From Drosophila pseudoobscura (taxonomy: Eukaryota > Arthropoda > Insecta > Diptera > Drosophilidae): a stretch of DNA of 64,000 bases. This document shows, piece after piece, positions 12,706 through 23,960 of the stretch (position 1 is the first letter of the stretch; every line of letters starts with the position of its first letter). Under the pieces are notes generated by a model. The model had not been told where the DNA came from. It worked only from the letters and a program-made list of their open reading frames with translations, and made no database searches. The stretch covers positions 5,270,001 to 5,334,000 of the forward strand of contig NC_046683.1 in assembly GCF_009870125.1 (NCBI RefSeq), read 5' to 3'. The position numbers and the translations under genes were made by a program.

Positions 12706-14559
12706 AAATAATAGATTAAGTGGAATGATTGAGACCAGAATGATTGTTCGAATGAAAAGAGAGACCTATTGAGTAGCCATTCATTTGAAACCAAGAGGTC
12801 GATATGGCCATATGATTTCGATTGGACATTACCGATTTATGAGGATGGGTTTTATATACAATAGAAGTCTAGAAGTTTGTTCTACATATGTACAGACATG
12901 TTTTTTGTATTCAGTAACGTTTATTCTTGGGGGTTAGCGGGGTCTCTGAGTCGCTGATTTGTTGGGGGGCAAATGGGGCGTAGCCTCCATGCTTCGCAAT
13001 TATTTCTTTCAAAAATTTATTTTTTTCTATTAGAACAAACACATTCTAGAGGCATTCTCCCACTGCATTAATTGGTGCACTGCTCCTATTATATAATATA
13101 TATTTATGTATACAATGTCTTCCAATGATTTGTGCTTTTTGTGGCATTTACATATGTATTTTAACGTTCGTCCTGGCCCCCAAAATGCCCAAAATTCCCA
13201 AAATGCCTTAGTGCCTTTTGTGTTAATAAACAAATAATCTACTGGGGGGTGCGACAATAAAAAGTGAAAGTCACTGAGTCGCAAAAGGGGGAGGGACACG
13301 CATAGCGAGAGCGAGAGAGAGAGAGAGAGCTCACTTGTCCCTTCTAGGGGCCCATTATGTTGAAGCATAGAATTATTTCCACACAATTTGGTCTCTAGGA
13401 AGGTGTGACATTCACAACATACAAGCTACATACATACATACTTGCCCCCCAAAGAGGCAGGATGCCAGGGCAGCAGAGCCTTGCCCCCCCCTGCCTCCCA
13501 CTGGCCCCTGATTTATTGGATCGCTTCGGGTCTCAGTTACGCTAATGCGACCCCTAACTGGAGCTCATTAGGCGCCAGCCAGACCCGTTTCGACCGGACA
13601 AGGATCCTCGCCATGATAAATGCCACACGCCACCCCCCCTGCCACCCCGCGTCCCCCCTCACCAGTGGTCGCTAATTAGGCAGCCAGAGAGGGAGGGGGA
13701 ATGCTGTGTTGCATTGAGCTGCATTGCCCTTTTGATTTATGCCGCGATAAGCGACGCTGCTCCTAATCTGTCGATTTAAATAGTATTATCACCGCGTGAA
13801 TGGTGGCTCCCTTGGAGGCCCTTAAGGGACTCAACGCCTCTCTCCATTCGAGAGAGAGACAGGTGTCCGGCACTGCCCTCAATCAAAGAGTTTGGGGGCC
13901 CATTAGGTTTGTGTACACGCAATTTGGTTGTACTCTCAGCACGGGCCTCCATTCCGGCCCTGGGCTCTGGGCGGAGCACGGACATCCATCCTCTGTTCGC
14001 CTGCTACGTGGCCCACTCCATGAGCCCTAATCGTGATGTGCAGCAAGAAGCATTTTGTCTGTCAGAGGAACAGAAGGAGCAGCAGAGGCACTGCGCTTGA
14101 CATTTTTTGGGGACGGGAAAAACATTCGTACCACATGGCCCCATGGTGGAGGGGCGGGGGGGGAGGGGGTTCTGGAGGGGAGCAACAGAAACAGAAACAG
14201 AACAGCATTAACATCCAGACAACGTGGAAGGAGCAATAAACTGGAAAAATTTCAGCAAAGCAGAGTGATTTATTTGCATTTACATTTATTTATGATGCGG
14301 GCATGCAACATTTTTCAAAATGCGATTTCTGTGTTGCCCCTCAACGTGGGCATTGGGTCCGACCTGCCCCACCCCCCACCCCCTCATCCCAGCTATCGTT
14401 GTTGGCTGTGCCTGTCGTCCGTCTTGTTTGGCCAAGTATTGGCTCAACTCTTTCTGTGGAGCCCCGGGCTCCCCCCCGGAGAGACACGGGATACAGCCAA
14501 GCCCACGACCACGCCCACGCCCACGCCCATGACACCTGAATGCTGCACAGTGGGTGGAA

Positions 14560-14860
14560 AGGACAATAAAAAAATGCGGACAATAAAATATACCGTCAAA
14601 AAATCTTTTCTTTTTTTTAATCTAATATAATATGAAATACAAATTTGAAAAAGGGCTATAAAAAAACGGACAATATATTGCCTAAAAATCTTTTATTTTT
14701 AGTTCTATATAATTTAAAATAAACGAGCAATAAAATGTATTGTCTAAAAATCTTTTTTTTTATTTTAAATCTAATATAATATAAAATAAAAATATTTAAA
14801 AAAAAATTATAATAATATAAAATAAAAATAAGAATATAAAAATATAAAAATATCATGTTA
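14560..14860. repeat. AT-rich imperfect tandem repeat
   Basis: Three diverged units of about 60-90 bp share the series ACAATA, then (T/C)CTAAAAATCTTTT, then TTTTAATCTAATATAATAT; they sit near 14,570, 14,670 and 14,728. The sequence then decays into ATAAAAATA repeats. No coding signal is seen. It ends against a DINE-1-like element. Confidence 0.6.
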
Positions 14861-14929
14861 CAGTGTTTGTGGTTCAATTTTGTATGAACGATGCTCAAAA
14901 AGAGTTTTTAGCTTTGTGCTCAAAGTGGA

Positions 14930-15410
14930 GATGTATAAGACCCTGAAGGAAGCCTTTTCGAACCCATAAAGTATATATATACTCGATCAGCATCAATAGA
15001 CGAGTCGATTGAGCCATGTCTCAGAGCTCTCAGAGGCTATAAGAGCTAGATCAAACAAATTTTGTATTCAGACTTCTGTGATATCGCACTATCAAAAGTG
15101 TATTTCAGATCTTCCACCCTCACAAAGAACTCAAGTCTGTGGCACGCACAATTTTGAGGAAACGAGAAAACCATATCTTGCAGATTTCCGAATCTGAATC
15201 AGATCAGACTATTATTATAGCCAGAGGGAGAGGGAGCCAGAGAACAAATGAAGCGCAACGCCTTCCAAGCGCTTACTCATTCTCTCGCTCTCGCTCTCAC
15301 ACACACTCTTCCTCGTGCAATGTACGTGATCTAGAGGAAGGAAGCGAGAGCGGCAGGGCACCCCTGAGTGAGAACGGAAAAGAAAAGAGTCTGATGCTGA
15401 AGAAAAATGT
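14930..15410 (+). mobile_element. DINE-1/INE-1-like element
   Basis: Plus-strand copy and the longest in the window. It has GACCCTGAAGGAAGCC, CCCATAAAGTATATATATAC, GATCAGCATCAATAGACGAG and GAGCCATGTCTCAGAGC, then CTATAAGAGCTAGATC, TTCTGTGATATCGCAC, CAGATCTTCCACCCTCACAA, AATCTGAATCAGATCAGAC and, near the inner end, CACTCTTCCTCGTGCAATGT. This block order matches the DINE-1 consensus as I remember it. A possible tail, AGTAGAGCCGCGGCCCTTGC, lies further on near 15,530. Confidence 0.65.
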
Positions 15411-17190
15411 CTAGACAAACTAAAAACAGACTAAATGCAATCCATAAAAATCTCCTAAATATTTCGTCCTATTTTTATACAAATTTTTGTGTATAAATTC
15501 CACGAAGCATACCTCACACCGGGCTTAAAAGTAGAGCCGCGGCCCTTGCCGGGGTGTACAAAATCAACAAAGAAAATGGCGACGGCGACAAGCGTGCTGG
15601 CACATAATTGACACTCGCAGAGAAAAAAGAGAGAGAGAGAGAGACAACGCCAAGAAGTTCATCCAGCACTCACCGTCGCTTCGTTTCTTCGTCTCGCATT
15701 CGAGTGGAGCCCGATATTGAATATTTTGCTCCTCCGGAAGTCAATCAGCCCTAATGCCATGTCATGCGCTCAAATTGAAACATGAGTCGGATGGATGGTG
15801 TGTGTTGTGCGTCACGAAAAACAACAACCACCTGAAATTGAGACGCCAAAAGAACGATTGAACGGCAGGGATCAAGATACGAATCTGTTCCTGAAGTCCA
15901 TTGAAAACGGCATTCGAGTTTCGTGGACCAAAAGCAGACTTAAATATGCGGAATACTCTGGAAAACAATGATTTTCTTTTAGGACTTTACAAACAGATTG
16001 AACACATTATTAACTGGTAATAGTTTGAGGCTGGAAAAGTCTAGATACAACTGAATAATGTGAATATTCTTGGCATTAAAGGCTGTTCTCTGCATCTGTC
16101 TTTGCCTTTTGGCGCCAGGGAAACCTTTTTGGCCTACAGCTCTATAAATATCGAAGGTCCTTGATGTATGTTCCCCTCTGTGTGTGCCAGTAGTTAGTGT
16201 CAGTCATTGATCGCCTTTTTTTGCGACTGTCGCAAGTGCTAATCCCGCCATCATCCTCAATCTCTCGTTCCAGATGACGTCCCCGCAGTGACCCATAAGC
16301 CGCCCGAGGAACCGAGACTGTACCCAAGAGCTGCACCCACGGCTGCCATTCAATTCGTGACTCGAATGGAAGCGCGGACCCATAAACTTGCTCTGCTCTG
16401 CGATCTGGAGGTAACTATCTAGTGTCCTGATTACATTTCCATTTATCTGTGTGTGTGTGTGTGTGTCTGTCTGTCTGTGTGTTTGCCAGAACAAAAAGGA
16501 AATCAAATAATAGCCCCAACCCCCCCTTCCCACCGTCTAGGTTGTTGAATATTTTCGTTTTCGTTTTGGTTTATGTAATTTCCAAAATGGATTATGTCCT
16601 CGGTAACGTTGTCCTCGATGTTGCCATAGTTGTTGCTGGTTGTTGCTGCTCTTAGCCGTGTTTTGTTGCAGTTGTCGTTGGCTGTTGGCTGTTGGCTGTT
16701 GCTGTTTTTCCGCTCGCTATCATTGCTATCATTGTCCAAAGCTTAGCCACACGTTCACTCCGGCACTCCGGCACTCTGGCACTCCAGACCCCGAGCATTC
16801 CCTACCACTCCCTACCACTCCCTACCATTCCCTGTCATCCACTCAATCCACAAAACAGAATTGTGTGTTTGTTCTTGTGTGTTGTTTGCGAAGCATTTTG
16901 GCAAAATGCCATTATAATTATATATTGGGCTTGGGCTGTATGCACATACATACATATGTACATATATGGAGTCTGTGTGGTATGTTTTGGAGCAGCGGCG
17001 ACGGCGGCAGAAGTGGCAACAACTACCACAACACCGGGCTGTTGTTGCTGGCTGGCGTTTGCATGCCAAAGCAAATAAATCAAATTGTTTTTTAAATGGA
17101 ATGACGAGACGAGTCGAGAAAACCCCAACCAAACCGAACAAAAATCAACAAAAACGAAACGAAACGCAAGGAAAGGAAAGATTTTCTCAA
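15411..17190. other. gene-free interval
   Basis: No supportable gene. It holds a GA run near 15,630, a GT/CTGT microsatellite near 16,450 and a stretch rich in TTGTTGC/GGCTGTT repeats near 16,625-16,700. A short ACTCC(C)TACC repeat lies near 16,800. Confidence 0.5.
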
Positions 17191-17194
17191 TTTT

Positions 17195-17765
17195 AAAGCC
17201 GAAGAGCAGAAAACGAAAGAGAAATCGAAATAGAAATCAAAACAGAAATCGAAACAAAAATCGAAGCAGAAATCGAAAGAGAAACCAAAATCGAAGCAGA
17301 AATCAAAACCGAAATCGAAAGAGAAATCGGTGCAGAAATCGAAACAGAAATCGAAACGGAAATCAAAACAGAAATCGAAACAGCAATCGAAAGAGAAATC
17401 GAAATCGGAACAGAAATCGGAACAGAAATCGAAGCCGAAATCGAAACAGAAATCGAAATAGAAATCGAAACAGAAATCGAAATCGAAAGAGAAATCGGAA
17501 CCGAAATCGAAACAAAACAAAAATCGAAACAATAATCGAAATCGGAACTGAAATCGAAACAGAAATCGAAGCAGAAATCGAAACAGAAATCGAAACAGAA
17601 ATCGAAAGTGAAATCGAAACAGAAATCGAAGCAGAAATCGAAGCAGAAATCGAAGCAGAAATCGAAATCAAAAGGGAAATCGGAACAGAAATCGAAACAG
17701 AAATCGAAGTTGAAAGAGAAATCCGAACAGCAATCAAAATCGAAATAGAAATCAAAACCGAACAC
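17195..17765. repeat. GAAATCGAAACA-type minisatellite
   Basis: About 570 bp of imperfect 12-bp units based on GAAATCGAAACA, with variants GAAGCA, GAAAGA and GGAACA. The 12-bp period keeps frames open on both strands, producing long Lys/Asn/Arg-rich, Glu/Ile/Thr-rich and Phe/Asp/Cys-rich translations. I treat these as artefacts of the repeat and not genes. Confidence 0.9.
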
Positions 17766-18119
17766 GTGAGACATTCCCGATTCTGGAATACCCAATACTC
17801 AGAACTATTCCTGTTGATCGATCGTTTCTCCGTCCTCATCCGACCAAAATCATTATAGCCCTCCCTCGGCACCTGGAACTCTCGTGGGCGACAGCTCGGA
17901 AAGTGAGCACTCCGGGCCATCAATTAGACGAGTGGGGGGGAGGACGGGGGGTCCCCTCCGGACCACACCAGTCCAATGCTAAGCCTCCTGGAGCCCGCCA
18001 CCTCTGCCGGCCCAACGCTGACCTACATCCGAGGCGATGGCCATCACGAGAAAATGTTTAATTCCCCATAAAAACGCAGCAACTACTATAAAATGTATAT
18101 GTGAATTTGTGTTGGCACA

Positions 18120-18410
18120 ATGCGATTTTCTTTAATCATTTTGTTATTCATTTGCTACGTTGTGGTGCCTACACAAGTCGCTGTCGACTCCACTGCCACT
18201 CCCACTTCCACTCCCACTCCCACTCCCACTGCCACTGCCCAAGGACTCCCGGTCGTTTCGAGGCTTGCACGCAACTCGAATGGGGGCCTGGGCGGGCATG
18301 TCCCCGACCCGACCCGAGCCGACCCGACCCGCTTGATTAAATCACAAAGTACAAATCTGGAGGAAGCACAGTGTCCCTTATCAACGACGGCGCCACAATA
18401 CGTTACATAA
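18120..18410 (+). CDS. candidate small secreted Thr/Pro-rich peptide (weak)
   Basis: A 96-residue open frame starts with a convincing signal-peptide-like N-terminus: a basic residue, then about 15 hydrophobic residues (SLIILLFICYVVVP), then VAVDSTA. A (TP)n-like tract follows at about residues 25-40. A TATA-like ACTATAAAATG lies about 30 bp before the start, which would leave almost no 5' UTR. The Thr/Pro tract comes from a CACTCC microsatellite, so the frame may be fortuitous. No family is recognised and the rest of the peptide is featureless. Start is the first ATG. Confidence 0.25.
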   Translation: MRFSLIILLFICYVVVPTQVAVDSTATPTSTPTPTPTATAQGLPVVSRLARNSNGGLGGHVPDPTRADPTRLIKSQSTNLEEAQCPLSTTAPQYVT

Positions 18411-21400
18411 AGCACAAAACTCCATTAAGATCAGGGTAGATTGTAATCCGTTCAACTGGAAAAGCCCAACTGGGTGCTCATGGTGTGCTTATTGCGAGAG
18501 AATAAGCCTCGAATGGATGGCACATGCAAATGGTTTTCTGGGATCTCCTTTGACTCGATTTTGGGTCTCAGCACTACCATTTCGGGAGGTTCGATCCATT
18601 TCGGATGAAGTGCACACAAGTATCTCCCTAAGAAGACTGTTCATTCTTATCGAGCATATTCAGGTATTCGTGTATTTTGGGCTGTTTTTGCCTCGAGTTT
18701 GGGACACATATCACTCTAGGAAATAGTCGAAGACCATTTAAGAACAGAAGATCTTGCGAGTAGCTCAGGGTAGCATTTTTGTAGGTCAAATCACATCAGA
18801 AAAATACTCAAAATAGGTCAAGTTATTCCATAATTATAGCGCTCTTGGTAATGCCTTATACCCTGAGCTATCCCTTAAGAATGTAGCACTTGGTAGGTAA
18901 TATTATCCCACATTTTTACTTACCTTTTTTACGATTATTGGTGTTTACCTACAAATCCTATCCGGAAAAGTATCGATGCAGTAATCGATAGTAACTATCG
19001 TCCGATAGTTGTAGTTTTCAGAACTAAAACTTTACGGAACTAGATCAGAAGAGAACTACAGATCGGAGCTGGTTCAAGGAGTGACTTTTGGTTGATCGAT
19101 AAGACGAAGGGGGATAACGCTCTTCAATTGGAAATAAAATCTAAAAAACTACAACACATTCGTGGACTTTCTTAATATTTACAAACTAAAGCTTAACAAA
19201 TTTATATATTCTGTTCTCTCATAACCACCCGAATTTATAGTTAGTTCTTACACCATTACTAGCAGATAATTAATCAATTTTAAACAAATAAATAGTTGGA
19301 AAAATATACATTTCTGTAGGAGTTCTACCAACAAGCCCATTTCTTTTTTATTAAAAAATAAATACCCCAAAAAAAAGGCACCCAAACAATACTCATACGA
19401 TACAGATACCATATACTACAGATACAAACACCATAATCATACGATACAGATACAGATACAGGGTATACTTTTGTATTTAACCTAAAAAAAATGGTCGACT
19501 TGGAGGGCTCTTGTCTACCAAACCAAAAAAATTCGACTTACTCAAAGTTTCACATTTTCGAAGGCCTTGGAAAATTCTCCATCAGAAGCGTATGCACATA
19601 TATTCAAATAATCCAAAAGGGCTTGCTCAGAAAAATTACTTCTGGCAAGTTTCTTTTTTGGGCTGAGGCGCCACTGTGCGTCGCCTGCAGCCATTTTGGG
19701 TCTTAACTTTTAATTTGGTTTTCACCTCGAAAGGTACATACTCGCACAAACCGGTATTTAGTATTTAGTGTGGGGAACAACGGCAACTGAAAAATGTACT
19801 AGTGTAATAACCATTTATCCGGAGTTGTGGCCCCTGCAAAGTGGAGCCTTGGCATGCCATACCACCCGGACGATGCCTTGGCACCGGCCCCCGCCCAAAA
19901 TCGGTCTGGCGTGGGGCGAGAGACAGGGATCCAATAGCGAAAAAATCCGAGCGGATTTAACGACTTAATCCGTTTGCCTCGAAACAGATAAACCGGGCGT
20001 AAATCTCTGGGGTCTCTTTATGTCTCTATCTCGCGCTCTGTGGCGCTGACGCCTGCAGCCATCGCTGGAGTGTATGAGAGGGAGAGAGAGAGAGAGAGAG
20101 AGAGTGCTGGGTGCCAACAACAAAGTTACATTTTTTGTGCGAAATTTTTATTGTTTTAAATTTGTGTCATTCTTCTGGGCAATCGCAATTCTCTGGCAAA
20201 TAAAACAAGTGCCCATAAAATAGCAACGGACTTAGTTTCCCCTCAAAACCACCTATTTTCGGAGTGCGAGCCGCGGCAAGGGTCGCGGCTCTACTGTTAA
20301 TACCCGATACTCAGAGGTGTATGCAAATGCGATATATTTTATACGCTATAACCATCGCAGCTGATGATTGTTCTCTCTTTGTTAATGAATCGGTACGCGA
20401 TCTCTCTCAATTTTGCTTGCCCTTGTCATGAGGGAAGGCTAAAATATAGAGAGGAAGAGAACTACGACTGCTAGCTGTGTTATAATGCTTCGCTTATAGC
20501 CTCTCCACCTAATGACCTATTTGATCTGTATTATAGAACTATCGTATGATCACGATCTTATGCTGGGACTATGATTCCCTCTACCATATTATATCCACCA
20601 GTACTTCCCTGCCTCTAACTTTCCTGGACGTGAGCATTCAGCTCGGTTAAGGCGTCGCGCGTCATGCGGCAGCGCTCCTCAGTCGGTTTCTGCCTGGAAT
20701 CCAGGTGGAGAGATCGTGGGTCCTGGGCTATTACAACGGCAGTGATGCACACCTTCAAACAGAAAGCATTTCGCTCCCACGCACACCAATGGGCCAGTCG
20801 GAAGGGAGAGCTTTCTTTGGAAATTATTTACATTTACTTGGCTCTAGTCCAAGCCGAGGGACGGGTGCTCGCTCCCCGAGAGACAATGAAAACGCGCGGG
20901 ACCCGTGAAGGACGAGATCAAAGCACTCTGACACAGGCCCGAGGAGAGGAGCCTGGGCTCGGGCGCATTAGCTTAAGGGCCACAAAGCATGCACTTTAGA
21001 AGAAGAATGGACAACGAAGAAACAGCGGAAAATATTGTATACATTGTACAGCCACTCTGGAGTCTAGCCTCAGACAAAGACCATCCAATGGAGAGTCGAT
21101 GCTGCACCCCGGCCAAGTGCCTTTCGCCAATTTGTGATGCATCAAAGCACGCAGAAGAAACGAAAGTTGGGGGCAGCTGAGAGCTAGAGCTAGAGACGAT
21201 GAAACTTTGTTGCACTCACGGATGGGACTTGAAACACGGACTGACGGACTGAATAAGTGATTTCCGAAGTGCCTCAATGAAGATTAGATCCATGAATGAA
21301 TACACAACAAGTTAACGAATCCGAATGCCTCTGGGACTCAAGATCCATCCATCTCCGCAAATGCTGTGCGATGATTCGTAAGATGGGAAGACGTGAAGTG

Positions 21401-21737
21401 GCATTGAAAGGCTGATTGACACATTCCAACTGAATCAGTTTCCATCGAGTTTCCACATGATGTAGTACTCTCACAATCCCATCCAATCCAGCAGGGAAAG
21501 CCGTCACAAGAGCCACCATTCCACTCCCCCATCACTCCCGGCAGCTGTCGATGCCTTCCGATACCTGTGTGGCACAAACAGCTGCCACGCATATCAGAAA
21601 CAGTTGAAGAAACAAGAGTCTGCCTCATAATCATGCCTCATGCCCAACTGTCCAAGTAGTCACTACCTCTGCGATGACCGGCCGCTTTCAATCAAGACTT
21701 CTGTAGCGGTAGGCTTCCATTATACATCTTTTAATGC
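18411..21737. other. gene-free interval
   Basis: No supportable gene. Features seen are clustered TATCGAT-like sites near 18,970-19,010, ATACGATACAGATAC repeats near 19,395-19,460 and a GA microsatellite at 20,081-20,104. A DINE-1-like terminus lies near 20,265-20,330, where GAGCCGCGGCAAGG and CGCGGCTCTA precede AATACCCGATACTCAG. Confidence 0.45.
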
Positions 21738-22040
21738 TCAAGCGTTGCCAAAACTGTGGCCTTTAAGCCTTGAGTACTTTGTCGAGATATCTGCATTTAA
21801 GTTTACTCTTTTAAGCACGTTTCTGCATCTCTTCAAAAATGCTTCATCCACGTCCTTTCTCTCTGCAGCCATCTGCTCTTGCAGGTCGCCTTTGTCAGCG
21901 GACCCATGAGGTCCAGTGAGGTGGCTGTAGTCCAATACCAAGTCAGCGAAAACACGAGCCGCAAGGACAGCTTCAGGGAGAGTAGCAAGAAAGCATAAGG
22001 ACCTTGAATACAATCGAAATTGGTAAGTACTTTTAAGCAC
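21738..22040 (-). pseudogene. coding-like fragment, unrecognised
   Basis: A minus-strand frame of about 95 codons reads with protein-like composition to its stop. It runs from LCFLATLPEAVLAARVF through a Glu/Asp/Lys-rich helix-like middle (GDLQEQMAAERKDVDEAF) to a basic end (RCRNVLKRVNLNADISTKY). The usable part appears to start near a possible acceptor, TTGTATTCAAG, around 22,018. The codons upstream of that look random. No upstream exon or promoter was found. It could be the last exon of an unknown gene, a degraded copy, or chance. Confidence 0.3.
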
Positions 22041-22424
22041 TGAAAATGAACCAATGAACCAAATGGATCGCATAGGTTCTCGTATATATGTAGATGGTGG
22101 AATCATTCGACTAGAGATGAGTTGGTAGATCGACTACTGACCAAGAATACGAGCACATGTATGTGGGAATTTGAATCTTATAGGTAGCATAATGGATTGG
22201 GTTCAAAAGTGCTTCGAATTATTGGCCAGCGTCTCTTTTTATGTGAGCTTTTCTCTAGGACTTGACACGAAAGCCTCCCTCCCGCTCACAGTTGTGCTTA
22301 GAATGGTTATCGATAGATGGTTATCGGCTGATGATGAGTTGTGGGGAGGCTTCTATCGGCTTAAATCGCGTACAGTGGAATGATTTTGCTTTATTCAAAT
22401 CAATCACAATTCTGTTGTTCCCCC

Positions 22425-22500
22425 TACCTCTCCCTCACACACTCTTCGTCGTGCAATGTGTGCGCCCTCTGAATGAGTAGCGGGTATGTCCTGTAGGAGA
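22425..22500 (+). mobile_element. DINE-1-like terminal fragment
   Basis: The block CTCACACACTCTTCGTCGTG, then CAATGTGTGCGCCCTCTGAA and AGTAGCGGGTATG, matches the 3' part of the copies at 31,500, 43,180 and 55,280. It ends about 60 bp from the 3' end of the RING-box gene. Confidence 0.5.
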
Positions 22501-22532
22501 ATGATCTAGAACATTGTTTGCATTTGAATATC

Positions 22533-22538
22533 TTTATT
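22533..22538 (-). terminator. poly(A) signal of the RING-box gene
   Basis: AATAAA on the minus strand, about 25 nt past the TAG stop. It is well placed to end the transcript. Confidence 0.6.
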
Positions 22539-22562
22539 GAATGTCTCGGCTCTGTCCAGTGG

Positions 22563-23015
22563 CTAGCGTCCGTATTTCAGGAACTCCCACTCGCGATTAT
22601 CGAGCGGACAGACTTGGCGCGTCTTGAGCCAGCGCGAAATGCAGTGAAAGTGAAAGGCGTGATTGCACACGCCCCAGGCCACGGTGCATTCGTCAAAGGA
22701 GCTGAGGTTCGGGTTGGCCTGGCATTCGATGCACAGGTCCATGATCGGGTTGCGGCAGATGGCACAGTTGTCCACCACTATGTCCCAGGACCACTGGGCC
22801 ACCGCGTTCCACTTTTTCACCACGAAGCGTACCGATCTCGGACCGCAGTTTGCACTGCACGAGGGCTGGTTGTCGGCATCCACCCTAGTATTATCTGTAC
22901 TATCAAGACTAGTTGCAGTGGCCGTGGCTGTCGTGTCCGACCCCACGGCGACCTCGTAGCCCCCGCTCTTCCGGGGCTGTTCCTCTTCGCAGCTCTGTTC
23001 TCTTTCGTCTTCCAT
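22563..23015 (-). CDS. Roc1/Rbx1-type RING-box protein, intronless
   Basis: A 150-residue RING-H2 subunit of cullin-RING ubiquitin ligases (SCF and relatives), which recruits the E2 to a cullin. Residues 67-150 align closely with RBX1. The beta-strand [16 protein letters not shown] that inserts into the cullin is present. So is the complete zinc ligand set: C84, C87, C95, C98, C110, C117, H119, H122, H124, C125, C136 and D139. The N-terminal 60 residues are unlike RBX1, being Glu-rich and then Thr/Ala/Asp-rich. The frame stays open for 46 codons upstream (Met at 23,153), but the Met at 23,015 before EDEREQ suits the family better. There is no intron and an AATAAA follows closely. Differences from RBX1 include P for H in CRNPIMD and SSF for the usual linker. 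This is likely a Roc1 paralogue or retrogene, plausibly male germline-biased (inference). Confidence 0.85.
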   Translation of the reverse strand: MEDEREQSCEEEQPRKSGGYEVAVGSDTTATATATSLDSTDNTRVDADNQPSCSANCGPRSVRFVVKKWNAVAQWSWDIVVDNCAICRNPIMDLCIECQANPNLSSFDECTVAWGVCNHAFHFHCISRWLKTRQVCPLDNREWEFLKYGR

Positions 23016-23960
23016 ATCTATGATATTTTCACAAACAATACCAATAATTTGGGCTTTTTTTTGGTTCAAAATGTTTAAAGTGTTAGGTCCATACGTTTTT
23101 GTTCTAGTCCTGACCAGGGTTTCATAGGTCACTAGATCGTCTGGGATTTCCACAACCGGAAGAAATCAAATCAAGAAGCTACCAGAAGCGGAATAGCACT
23201 CATTCAGACGCCCAGAGGGAGACTTGCCACGCTTCTCAGAAGGCCCAGAAAATGTTGGAAATTTGATTAGTTTGTTGGCATTTTCACTCAGTTTTAACCG
23301 AGGCCCAGACACAGCAAAGCGTCTACCCACTGAGCCACTGAACTGGTTCCATATTAACGAGGTCTGAACCGAATGAACCAGAAGTCGGAAGCACTGTGTG
23401 AACCAACTGGACGACCTACGTTTACCCGCCCTACGTTTGCGCTTTTAATGGAACGAGCCGTGGCCCTTGCGGCAGCTGTGGGCATCTGTGAGCATCGCTC
23501 GGCTGAAAAAAACAAAAATATATGAGCGTCAAGTTTCTTTCGTCCATGTTCCCGCCAATATTAGCTTTCTTTCCTCGTCTCAAATCAGTTATCCTCAAGA
23601 CACAGGCTCTGCCTATGTCTATTGCGATATCGAGAGGAAGCGCATTCTTATCGATATGTCAGCTATCGATATAGGCCAATAGCAATGCCTCATGCATAAA
23701 GAAAAGAAGTGGCAAAGGGCCGCGGCTCTACTTTATGCCTGTAAAATCTTCAAAAATGAATCAATCCTTGTGATCTTTATTTTTGTATATTCCTTAACTA
23801 TAAAAAAATGAAACAAAGCAATTAATACATTTAAAGAGATCGGGCCTTGGCTTTCGTAACTCGCTCCTCAGGCGCTCTCAAAGCTCGTCCTCGTACTGTG
23901 CCCAATCCATGGGCTACTGATCTGGCATAGTCCATTATCCTAGGGGGTATTCTCTAGCCT
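23016..23960. promoter_or_regulatory. interval with paired DRE sites (23,649-23,671)
   Basis: Two perfect TATCGATA sites lie at 23,649-23,656 and 23,664-23,671, matching the DREF-binding element of Drosophila housekeeping promoters. They lie 630 bp upstream of the minus-strand RING-box gene and are its best promoter candidate. A GCCGCGGCTCTAC block near 23,715 resembles a DINE-1-like terminus. Minus-strand AATAAA at 23,776-23,781 serves the gene to the right. Confidence 0.45.
23776..23781 (-). terminator. poly(A) signal of the basic-protein gene
   Basis: AATAAA on the minus strand, about 180 nt beyond the stop at 23,961. It supports the gene model. Confidence 0.45.

Larger units (their letters stand above)
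5906..14560. other. gene-free interval
   Basis: No supportable gene. The interval contains a GT microsatellite near 7,093, poly-C tracts near 7,240 and 8,690, a CAG/GCC-rich stretch near 8,470-8,530, a CCGCAC repeat near 10,640, a CTGC repeat near 10,745, a CT run near 11,050 and a GCCGCC-rich run near 11,335. Two related GTTAACAG-rich patches are listed separately. The longest open frames coincide with these low-complexity tracts and have no recognisable domains. Confidence 0.5.

Noticed and set aside
17085..17858. 257-codon plus frame and long minus frames over the GAAATCG repeat
   Set aside because: They are by-products of a 12-bp minisatellite whose period keeps frames open on both strands; composition is repeat-derived.
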